Of a stretch of DNA of 64,000 bases, positions 43,806-54,119 are shown piece by piece. The notes beneath the pieces were generated by a model. That model was not told the origin of the DNA, searched no databases, and saw only the letters and a list, made by a program, of their open reading frames with translations. Position numbers and translations under genes: made by a program. The stretch comes from Caballeronia sp. Lep1P3 (GTDB lineage Bacteria; Pseudomonadota; Gammaproteobacteria; Burkholderiales; Burkholderiaceae), in the NCBI RefSeq assembly GCF_022879595.1, contig NZ_CP084266.1:1-64000 (forward strand), written 5' to 3'. Position 1 is the stretch's first letter. Every line of letters starts with the position of its first letter.

Positions 43806-45122
43806 TCAGCCGAGTTGCAGGCTCGCGCGCTCCTGCGCGGACATGAGCATGGCGCGCATCGCGTGCTGGATCGCGACGAAGTGCACCATGAGGCTCGTCG
43901 GCTGCTGGAAGTACCACGGCGTGTTGAGGCTCACGCAGTCGTGACCGTGCGCGAGCGTCCAGCCGAGTCGATCGCGCAGCAAGTTGGCGATGATCGTCTG
44001 ATCGCCGCCGTTCGCGTAGGTGCTCGACTTGTCCGGCGCGGCGCTGACGTGCCGGTGAATCTCCTCGACGAACGCGACATTGCTTTCCGTGCGACGGAAA
44101 CCGAGCACGCCCGCGTTGATGAGCCACGGACCGATATCGTGTGCGGCGAGAATGTCGCGGTTAGCGAGCAGCGGTTCGAGCGGCTTGCGCTGATCCACGA
44201 AGAGGATGTCGGCATCGATCCAGATCATCCACTCGTGATGCGGCATGTGCTTGCGCAGAAACCACGGCTTGAGCCATGTGCCGGTGCTGCCGGGATCGGC
44301 GTCGGCGGGTGTGTCGCGGTAGACGTAGAGCGTATAGCCGTGGCGCTCGCAATAACGCCGCATGTTCTGTTCGGCGATTGCGCCGTATTCGCGCACGCTC
44401 GCGGTGTAGTACGTGACGAGCGCAATCGGGCGGCCGGGGTTGTAGACGCTGAACGGCTCGGCGTGCGCGCTCGCATGGCCCGAGAAATCGAGCAATTGCG
44501 CGCCTTTCAGATGACAGTCGTTGACGTGCTCGGCGAGCGCGTTGCGAAAGGCCGGATGGATGAAGCCGTAAATTTCCTGCTCCGCCATCGTGATGGTCCA
44601 CAGGTTCGGCTGCTTCGCCCAGATCGGCGAGAAGCGCGGATTGCAGAACATCGTGCACATGGCCCCGCCGCGCACGCCGTGCGGCTCGATGTAGTCGAGC
44701 GGGGACAGCATCGCGATTTCGTCGTCGGTCGGGCCGCAAATCTTGCACTGCGCGATGCAGTGAACGATGAAATCGCGAATCTGCTGCGTGTTGCGCCAGA
44801 CCTGCAACGCGGTGTGCTTGTCGCCGGAATCGCCGGCGATCGCGGGCAGCAGGTGTTGACGGCCGTCGGCCATCGGTTCGACCGCCAGCATGTTCAGAAC
44901 GAGGCAGTCTTCGCTCAAGCAGAGGAGCAGCGCCATGTCGGGCATCTGCCGCAAATGGTGCAGCACGGTTTCGTACTTGAGCAGAAGACGTTGCGCGCGC
45001 GTGGGGAGATCGACGAGGGACACGGTTTCGTGCTCGTAACCCATTCGCGCGCAGTAGAGCTTGTGATTGGCGAGGACGTGAGGGGCGTTGACCGAGAGGA
45101 AGCTGAGGCAGCGAGTAGTCAT
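43806..45122 (-). CDS. GT34-like (galactosyl transferase GMA12/MNN10) glycosyltransferase
   Basis: This 438-residue protein shows in its C-terminal half the pattern of GT34-type transferases. ALVTYYTASVREYG is followed by WLKPWFLRKHMPHHEWMIWIDADILFVD with the nucleotide-sugar DAD motif, then GPWLINAGVLGFRRTE and NGGDQTIIANLL. The first 215 residues may be a second, degenerate transferase-like domain (LSVNAPHVLANHKLYCARMGYEHE resembles the start of such domains). No signal peptide or membrane helix is seen. It is on the same strand as the fusion enzyme gene at 45261, 138 bases downstream of it, so the two could be cotranscribed. The acceptor is unknown. Confidence 0.68.
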   Translation of the reverse strand: MTTRCLSFLSVNAPHVLANHKLYCARMGYEHETVSLVDLPTRAQRLLLKYETVLHHLRQMPDMALLLCLSEDCLVLNMLAVEPMADGRQHLLPAIAGDSGDKHTALQVWRNTQQIRDFIVHCIAQCKICGPTDDEIAMLSPLDYIEPHGVRGGAMCTMFCNPRFSPIWAKQPNLWTITMAEQEIYGFIHPAFRNALAEHVNDCHLKGAQLLDFSGHASAHAEPFSVYNPGRPIALVTYYTASVREYGAIAEQNMRRYCERHGYTLYVYRDTPADADPGSTGTWLKPWFLRKHMPHHEWMIWIDADILFVDQRKPLEPLLANRDILAAHDIGPWLINAGVLGFRRTESNVAFVEEIHRHVSAAPDKSSTYANGGDQTIIANLLRDRLGWTLAHGHDCVSLNTPWYFQQPTSLMVHFVAIQHAMRAMLMSAQERASLQLG

Positions 45123-45260
45123 AAAGCGTATTGGCGACGGGTATCGTGCGGCGGTGCAGTTTTTTACAGACAGCGCAGTATGAGTACCGCGGGCGCGCCG
45201 CGGTATCGGGCATGTCTGAATTCGAACTTATTCGATGGACCTCGCCGCGCCCCAATGCGC

Positions 45261-48200
45261 CTACGCGCTCGACAACGCCTGCGCCAGCGCCGTCGCGACG
45301 GTGGCGAGCTGCGGTTCGACGACAAGATCGGTGTGCCGGCCCTCGACGCGCATGATGCGCAAGCCGTGCTTCGCCACGCGCTGCCACACCGGCAGCGGAT
45401 CGCCGCGGTCGTCCTGCTGGATCGACGCGCGCACATAGACGATCGGCCCGCCCACGTAGCGGCGCGGCTTGTAGGTCGTCATTGCGACGCGCATCGACTC
45501 GCGCAGTTGCAGGAGCGTCGGCGGCAGGCCGCGTGCGTCCGGCGCGGGCTGCTGCGCCGTCTTGCCGAGCCGCATGCGCACGCGGTCCGTCAGCGCGACG
45601 GCCTTGCCGCGCACATACGCGATGCGCTCGCGCCCGGCGAGCGAGCGGAACTCGCGCATGCGATAACCGAGCATGGCCGCCTGAAAGCGCGTCCACTCGG
45701 GAAGCGGCAGGCAGCGCTCGTGGACGTAGGTATCGAGCAGACAGAGCATTTCGATTTTCTCGCCCGCTTTCACGAGTTGCTGCGCGATTTCGAACGCGAC
45801 GAGCCCGCCGAACGAATAGCCGACGAGCGCATACGGCCCGCTCGGTTGCAGCCCGCGCATGCGCAGGATGTACGCGCGCGCCATGTCCTCGACGCTGCGC
45901 TGGGGCGTTTCATCGCCGTCGAGTCCTTGCGCCTGCAGGCCGTACACCGGGCGCTCGCTTTGCAGCGTGCCAGCAAGCGTCAGACATTCCATCACCGAGC
46001 CGGTGATGCTGTGAACCATGAAAAGCGGCCGCCCGCGCCCGGCGCGCATCTGCACCAGCGTGGAACTGGCGGCGCTCGTGCCCTGATCCGCGACGATCAC
46101 GGCGGCGAGCCTGCCGATGGTCGGCGCGACGATCATCGTGGCGATGGGCAGCGTGCGGCCGGTCGCGCGGCCGATGTCGGCGAGCATGCGCGCGGCGAGC
46201 AGCGAATGGCCGCCGAGTTCGAAGAAATTGTCGTCGCGGCCAATCGGCGCGAAGCTGAAGTAGCGTTCCCACAACGCGCACAGCCACGCTTCGATGCTTT
46301 CCGCCGTTTCTCCGGGCGCGGGCAGTTCGGGATGCTCGCGCCCGAGCATCGGATGCGCGCGGATGGCGTCGAGACAATCCGCATTCGCAAGCGACGACAC
46401 ATTGCGCGCCGGCAGGCCGTTCACGGCATCGCGGGCGGCGGCTTCGGACGGCTTGCCGTTGTGCGTGACCGGCAGCGCATCGACCTGCGCGATGACATCC
46501 GGAACGAGCGCCGCCGAGCCTTGCCGCATGAGTTCGCGGCGTATCCGCACCGCGAGCGTCGCGTTGAGGTGCACATCGGCGCGCAGCACGAGCAACAGCA
46601 CGACGCGCTGACCGGCATCGCCCGCGCGCGCGCCGGTTTGCGGCACGGCCATCGCGTGACAGATCTCGGGAATGTCGCTCAGGATGCGGTAAATCTCGCC
46701 GGGACTCACGTTGATGCCGCGCACGTTGAGCACGCCGTCGCTGCGGCCATGCAGACGCGCGGAGCCTTCGGGCGAGAACTCGATCACGTCGCCGTGGGTC
46801 CAGACGCCTTCGTTCTCCGAGAAATACGCCTTGTGAAAGCGCGCGCCGTCGCTGTCGCCGAAAAAACCGAGCGGGCGCGAGGGAAACGGATTCGTGCAGA
46901 CAAGCTCGCCGGGCATCGTCGTCGGCGCGCCGCGTTCGAACGCCTGCACGTCGAGGCCGAGACTCTTGCACTGCGCTTCGCCCGCATACACGGGCAGGTT
47001 CGGATTGCCCAGCACGAAGCATCCGAGGATGTCGGTGCCGCCCGAAATCGACTGCAGTTGCAGCGGCTTGACGTGCCTGTTGACCCAGTGGAACTGCGCG
47101 TCGTGAAGCACCGCGCCGGTGCACATCATCGCGCGCAGGGCGGAGAGATCGAACTGGACGCCCGGTTCGATACCGGCGTCCTCGTTCATCTTGAGATACG
47201 CGGGACTCGTGCCGAACACCGTCACGCGCTCGTTAGCGACGATGCGCCATAACGTGTCCACTGCCGCGACGGGGCCGTCATAAGTGACGATCTGCACGCC
47301 CGATGCGAGCGCCGACAATTGCCAGTTCCACATCATCCACGAGCAGCTCGTGAAGAAGAAGAGCGTGTCGCCGGGGCCGAGATCGCTATGCAGCCGATGC
47401 TCCTTGACATGCTCGATCAACGTCCCGCCCGCGCCATGCACGATGCACTTCGGCTTGCCCGTCGTGCCAGACGAGAACATGACGAAGAGCGGATGATCGA
47501 ACGCGAAGCGCGGCCAGGTGAAGCGCGCGGGATCGCCGCGCACGATGAGTTCGCGCAGTTCGTGTTGCGGTGTCGTGACGCTGCTCGGCAGCGGCGTTTC
47601 GTCGAGGCAGACGATATCGGTCAGCGACGGCAGCGCGTTCGCGACCGCCGCGACGTGCGCGCTGAGTGCGCCCGCCGTATCGAACGAGCGCTGCATCGTG
47701 TGCGCGAAAAGCATGCGCGGCGCGAGCGGTGAAAAGCGATCGACGATGGCCTGCACGCCGTTTTCCGGCGCGGCGGTGGAAAGCGTCGCGCCGAGCGCGG
47801 TGACGGCGAGCGCGGCGGTGATCGCATCAGCGTCGTTGCGCATGATCGCGACGGCGTGATCGGCGGGCTTGAGTCCGAGTTCGCGCAACGCCTGCGCGAG
47901 CCGCATCACGCGCTCGCGCAATTCGCCGCGCGTGTAGGCGACGCGGCCGCCGTCCGCGAGACACGATGTGAGCGCGGGCGCGTCGTCGGCAGCGATGCGC
48001 GAGCCAAGCAGATTCTCGGCGTAATTCAGTTGCAGATTCGGAAAGAAGCGCGCCGTCTCGCATCGATCGCCGATGCACACCGGCTCATCCGATCCCGACC
48101 ATTCGAGTTCATCGGCGGACCGGAGAAAGGTTTGCCAGAAGCGCCGGAATTCGCGTGCGGAATAATCGTGGAATGCGGCGTAATCGGCGAATTGCGCGCC

Positions 48201-48329
48201 CGTCAGTTGTTCGAAACCCCGGATAAAACCCGTCATGCGCGAACGCGATATACGTTCTGCATCCGGCTGGAATAGGGACTCGCGCGAATAGACGCGCGCA
48301 TGCTTGTGAATGGCGTCTTGACGTTGCAT
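45261..48329 (-). CDS. NRPS-like fusion: acetoacetyl-CoA-synthetase-like adenylation, carrier, thioesterase
   Basis: This 1022-residue protein has three parts. Residues 1-640 match acetoacetyl-CoA synthetase from its N-terminal cap (LFQPDAERISRSRMTGFIRG) through SSGTTGKPK (286-294), SCSWMMWNW, GGTD (430-433), GRSDGVLNVRG and the catalytic Lys626 in THNGK. A carrier domain at about 665-750 has the phosphopantetheine site in FFELGGHSL (Ser709). A type I thioesterase at about 765-1022 has GYSFGG (Ser839), Asp866 and GRHTD (His999). It should activate a beta-keto acid, load it on its own carrier and release it by hydrolysis, cyclisation or condensation. ATG 48329 is used. A GTG at 48341 is possible. 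Confidence 0.85.
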   Translation of the reverse strand: MQRQDAIHKHARVYSRESLFQPDAERISRSRMTGFIRGFEQLTGAQFADYAAFHDYSAREFRRFWQTFLRSADELEWSGSDEPVCIGDRCETARFFPNLQLNYAENLLGSRIAADDAPALTSCLADGGRVAYTRGELRERVMRLAQALRELGLKPADHAVAIMRNDADAITAALAVTALGATLSTAAPENGVQAIVDRFSPLAPRMLFAHTMQRSFDTAGALSAHVAAVANALPSLTDIVCLDETPLPSSVTTPQHELRELIVRGDPARFTWPRFAFDHPLFVMFSSGTTGKPKCIVHGAGGTLIEHVKEHRLHSDLGPGDTLFFFTSCSWMMWNWQLSALASGVQIVTYDGPVAAVDTLWRIVANERVTVFGTSPAYLKMNEDAGIEPGVQFDLSALRAMMCTGAVLHDAQFHWVNRHVKPLQLQSISGGTDILGCFVLGNPNLPVYAGEAQCKSLGLDVQAFERGAPTTMPGELVCTNPFPSRPLGFFGDSDGARFHKAYFSENEGVWTHGDVIEFSPEGSARLHGRSDGVLNVRGINVSPGEIYRILSDIPEICHAMAVPQTGARAGDAGQRVVLLLVLRADVHLNATLAVRIRRELMRQGSAALVPDVIAQVDALPVTHNGKPSEAAARDAVNGLPARNVSSLANADCLDAIRAHPMLGREHPELPAPGETAESIEAWLCALWERYFSFAPIGRDDNFFELGGHSLLAARMLADIGRATGRTLPIATMIVAPTIGRLAAVIVADQGTSAASSTLVQMRAGRGRPLFMVHSITGSVMECLTLAGTLQSERPVYGLQAQGLDGDETPQRSVEDMARAYILRMRGLQPSGPYALVGYSFGGLVAFEIAQQLVKAGEKIEMLCLLDTYVHERCLPLPEWTRFQAAMLGYRMREFRSLAGRERIAYVRGKAVALTDRVRMRLGKTAQQPAPDARGLPPTLLQLRESMRVAMTTYKPRRYVGGPIVYVRASIQQDDRGDPLPVWQRVAKHGLRIMRVEGRHTDLVVEPQLATVATALAQALSSA

Positions 48330-48341
48330 CTTCCGAAGCAC

Positions 48342-48706
48342 CCGTGGTTTGTACTGCGTTATGAATTTTTGTGCCGCGCGAAGACAGCCGCGAATCTCTC
48401 TTTTCGCGGTGAAGCGTCTCGTCGCCGGAGTCAGGTTTTCTTCCTTTGCGAATCAGATTACAGCTAGCCAACGCGCCGCAATGTGCGACCACTCACAAAA
48501 CATCGCGGCGTTTCGGCAGGTATTTCTGCTGATGGATGACAGTCAAAAATCGCTTCGTAACACGAACTGCAACAATGACCAATCCGCGCATCGATATTCA
48601 TAGGAATGCGTGGTTTTAATCGTCGGCATAAAAGAGGCGATGCCTTATATCGAACTTACGACACTGCAAACCGAACGTTCGATTCAAACAACAAAATGGA
48701 GATTCA
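48342..48706. other. Intergenic region between divergent fusion-enzyme and thioesterase genes
   Basis: These 365 bases are less GC-rich than the neighbours and should contain promoters in both directions. I see no convincing gene. A plus-strand frame at 48349-48603 has no ribosome-binding site or recognisable motif. The 10-bp palindrome CGAACGTTCG is at 48672-48681, about 25 bases before the thioesterase start. Confidence 0.55.
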
Positions 48707-49134
48707 ATGACCACGATTCATCGCGACACCGTGAGGCCCGAATGGGTCGATTACAACGGCCATTTGCGCGACGCGTTTTATCTGGTGATTTACAGCTTCG
48801 CGACCGACGCCTTCATGGACAGCATCGGGCTGGACGACGCGGGCCGTCGCGAGCGGCGTCGCACGCTTTATACGCTCGAGGCGCATGTGCGCTATTTGCG
48901 GGAAATCAAGGAAGGCGCGGCGGTTCGCATCGACGCGCGCGTGATTGCGCACGACAAAAAGCGCATCCATCTCTATATGGAAATGTTCGAGGGCGATGCC
49001 GCGCCACCTGTGTCGGCGTGCGAACTGATGCTGCTGCATATCGATTCCAGCGGCGCGCCGAAATCCGTTTCATTCGACGACGACATCGCCGCGCGCATCG
49101 CCGCCCAGCCGACGGTCGCGGCGAAGGACGCGCG

Positions 49135-51486
<2,352 letters not shown>

Positions 51487-51540
51487 ATGAAACGCTCCGA
51501 ATCTGGCTGGACGGCGGCAAACGCCCGCTTCGATTTCACC

Positions 51541-51571
51541 AGTATCAGGCTTCCAATGCTTGGAAGGTCAA
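51541..51571 (-). promoter_or_regulatory. CueR (MerR-family) promoter of copA
   Basis: Read on the minus strand: -35 TTGACC (51571-51566), a 19-base spacer and -10 GATACT (51546-51541). The spacer carries the perfect dyad CTTCCAA-TGC-TTGGAAG (51550-51566, same on both strands). The long spacer plus dyad is the hallmark of CueR-controlled promoters. The copA ATG follows 55 bases after the -10. Confidence 0.88.
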
Positions 51572-51580
51572 GCGGGCGCG

Positions 51581-52231
51581 TTAGCCGCGCGAGGCATCGG
51601 TCATCGTCGCGCGCATCGCGTCCGCGAGCGCGTTGGCCGCGTCGCCGCCGCGTGCGCGCAGGCCATCCACGGCGCCGGCGCGGTCGGCGTCGGCCTTGTT
51701 CTGCGAGAGCTTCGCCTTGCCGACGAGCCGCGTCACCTCGATCTCGATGCCGACGATCGCCGCGAGCATCTGCTCGATGTAATCGCGCGGCGCGTCGCCC
51801 ATCTTCCACGGCGCGGGTTCGCCGGCTTCCATCTTGCGAGTGAGCCGGGCGACGACGCCGCGCACGTAGGCTTCGTCGTCGCGAACGGTGATGCGGCCGT
51901 GCGCATGCACGACGAGATAGTTCCACGTCGGCACCTGCCGATGCGTTTCCTGCTTGCTCGGGTAGAACGTCGGCGAGATGTAGCCCGCCTCGCCCTGAAA
52001 GATGGCGAGGACTTCGTCGCGCGGCGCTACTTCGCGCCAGAGCGGATTCGCCCGCGCGACGTGCGCCCGCAGCGTGCCGTGCTCGCCGGCGGCGGCGTCG
52101 AACTCGAACGGAATGTGATTCGCGTCGAGACCGTTCGGACCGTGCGTGACGAGCGCGCCGAACGGATTCGCGGCGATCAGCGCGTGCAGCGCGTCGGTGC
52201 GGTTTTCTTCGAAATGGGCGGGCAGATACAT
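51581..52231 (-). CDS. PaiB-family FMN-binding protein
   Basis: This 216-residue protein has a split-barrel FMN-binding fold with MYLPAHFEENRTDALHALI at the N-terminus, LVTHGPNGLDANHIPF, HVARANPLW, GYISPTFYPSK, VPTWNYLVVHAHG and a C-terminal KLSQNK. Bacillus PaiB was described as a negative regulator of degradative enzymes and sporulation. In proteobacteria the role is unclear and may be redox or FMN-related. The length is usual. The gene lies 95 bases upstream of copA on the same strand. Confidence 0.85.
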   Translation of the reverse strand: MYLPAHFEENRTDALHALIAANPFGALVTHGPNGLDANHIPFEFDAAAGEHGTLRAHVARANPLWREVAPRDEVLAIFQGEAGYISPTFYPSKQETHRQVPTWNYLVVHAHGRITVRDDEAYVRGVVARLTRKMEAGEPAPWKMGDAPRDYIEQMLAAIVGIEIEVTRLVGKAKLSQNKADADRAGAVDGLRARGGDAANALADAMRATMTDASRG

Positions 52232-52484
52232 CGGCGGCTCTGTGTCGGTTGAGTGAAAAGACGGCGCGTATCGTCATGGTACGCGATGCCGATGCACGCG
52301 GTTTGCTGCATCGTGGGCGCATCTTCGCCATCTTTGTTTCCTATCTTGCGTCCTCTCTTCTTGCCTATGGTCAGCGGATAAGATACAACCCGAATTCCGA
52401 GATAGCGCCCGTGCCGCGCGGCATGCGTCGGAAAGGCGGCCGGCGCGCGACTCCATGCAGAACTAGAACCGGATTCCCAATCGA

Positions 52485-53954
52485 ATGAATGCAAACCGAC
52501 GCTGGACCTTCCCGCTCAACGCCGCTTTCTGGATGAGCGCAAGCCTGACCGGAATCAGCCTCGTTGCCGGCTGCGCCGCCGACAAGCCGCGCGAGGTCAA
52601 GGCAGCGAGCGGCGGCTGGGTGAAGGATCAGGTCGCGGATGCCTATACGTTCGGGTTTCCGCTCGTCGCCTCCGACATCGCGCGCGAGCGGGCGAGCGGC
52701 AATCCCGCGCAGCCCGGCCAGGCCGCGCTCAACACGTTCCGCCACGCGACGGCGCTGCCGCCTGTCGGCGCGACCGGCTGGCCGAGCGTCGATACGATCG
52801 ATTCGACGGCGTGGCTCGATGTCTCCGCCGATCCGGTGATCGTCTCGCTGCCCGCCGCGCCGCGCGGCCGCTACCTCGACACGCGCGCGTTCGATGCGTG
52901 GACCAACGCGCTCTATTCCAGCGCCGACACGACGCCGTATCCGAAGATGCAACTGATCGCGTTCGTGCCCGCCGGCTGGACCGGCACGGTGCCGGCGAAT
53001 GCCACGCGCGTCGAAACGCGCACGCGTTATGTCTGGTTATCCGTGCGTGTGCGCGTGAACGGCCCGCGCGACGTGCGCGAGGCGCGCAAGCTCCAAGCCG
53101 CGATGCACATTCAGACGCTCACGCCCGCGAAGGATGCCGCAGCCGATGTCACGGCCGCCGTCACCGGCGCGTGGCCGGGCGGAAGCAGCGGACAACAGCC
53201 GTCGGTGCCGCCGCTGCCTGCCGCGCCGCCGAGCGCATCGCCGGGCGCGCAGGCCGAAGCGCTCGACGCCAACGCGTTCTTCGCGCGCCTCGCCCGCTCG
53301 CTCGACGACAACCCGCCCGCCACCGCCGACGCGCCCGCGATGAACCGTCTCGCCGATCTCGGCGTGAAGCCCGGCGAACCGGTGCAATTCAGGACGACGG
53401 ACGCGCCGCTGCTCGACTCGGGCCTCGCCGGTGCGCGCGAGCGCCTTGCGACCGTGCCGCCCAACGCCATCACGAAGAACGGCTGGACGTGGTTCGGCGA
53501 AGGCGTCGGCAATTACGGAACGGACTACACGCTGCGCGCGTATCTGGCTCGCCGGCAGACGGCCACAAGCACGAAGAATGGCGAAGTGAAGCCCGTCGCG
53601 CTGAACGACAGCGAAGGCCACGCGCTCAACGGCGCCAACCGGTATGTGCTGCACTTCGCGCCGAACCAGCTTCCGCCCGTGCGCGGCTTCTGGACGCTCA
53701 CCGCGTACACGAAGCAAGGCGCGCTCGCTGATGCGAAGCTCCCGCATCTCGCGCTCTCCGATCGAGACCGTCTGAAGAAGAACCGCGACGGCTCGGTCGA
53801 CGTGATCGTGTCGGCGCAATCGCCGGGCAAGGCGCGCGCGTCGAACTGGCTGCCCGCGCCGCAGGGCGAGTTTCAATTGACGATGCGCCTTTACGCGCCC
53901 GATCCGCAGGCCAGCGACGGCACCTGGGCGCCGCCGCCCGTCGAGCGGCAATAG
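52485..53954 (+). CDS. DUF1254/DUF1214 lipoprotein
   Basis: This 489-residue protein begins with a lipoprotein signal peptide (lipobox LVAGC, Cys at about 31). A DUF1254 domain follows (DAYTFGFPLV, then FDAWTNALYSSADTTPYP), then a variable proline/alanine-rich middle (about 225-255), and a C-terminal DUF1214 domain (NRYVLHFAPNQLPPVRGFWTLTAY). Such proteins are outer-membrane or periplasmic and of unknown function. Some relatives are annotated as cell-envelope proteins. The upstream 253 bases (52232-52484) hold no gene that I can see. Confidence 0.82.
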   Translation: MNANRRWTFPLNAAFWMSASLTGISLVAGCAADKPREVKAASGGWVKDQVADAYTFGFPLVASDIARERASGNPAQPGQAALNTFRHATALPPVGATGWPSVDTIDSTAWLDVSADPVIVSLPAAPRGRYLDTRAFDAWTNALYSSADTTPYPKMQLIAFVPAGWTGTVPANATRVETRTRYVWLSVRVRVNGPRDVREARKLQAAMHIQTLTPAKDAAADVTAAVTGAWPGGSSGQQPSVPPLPAAPPSASPGAQAEALDANAFFARLARSLDDNPPATADAPAMNRLADLGVKPGEPVQFRTTDAPLLDSGLAGARERLATVPPNAITKNGWTWFGEGVGNYGTDYTLRAYLARRQTATSTKNGEVKPVALNDSEGHALNGANRYVLHFAPNQLPPVRGFWTLTAYTKQGALADAKLPHLALSDRDRLKKNRDGSVDVIVSAQSPGKARASNWLPAPQGEFQLTMRLYAPDPQASDGTWAPPPVERQ

Positions 53955-54119
53955 CAACAATAGCGGCAATAACGGCGTAATTTCGCTCGTCGGACACGCG
54001 CTGCCGCGAGCGTTTTGACGACGTTCGCGCGGTGCATCGTCGTATACTCGGACATCCTCCTTCCCGAGTCGGCGAGTCCGCGCGGCGCTCCACGCGCGCA
54101 TCGCGTCGCCGCGCATCGA

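Noticed and set aside
43725-47252. Long plus-strand open frame opposite the glycosyltransferase and fusion-enzyme genes
   Set aside because: It is arginine- and histidine-rich, has no domain and covers two real genes on the other strand. This is a usual high-GC antisense shadow.
48349-48603. 84-residue plus-strand frame in the intergenic region before the thioesterase gene
   Set aside because: No ribosome-binding site, no motif, and base composition unlike coding sequence of this genome.
54015-54048. TTGACG and TATACT as a promoter for the DUF748 gene
   Set aside because: The spacing is 22 bases, too long for a sigma-70 promoter.
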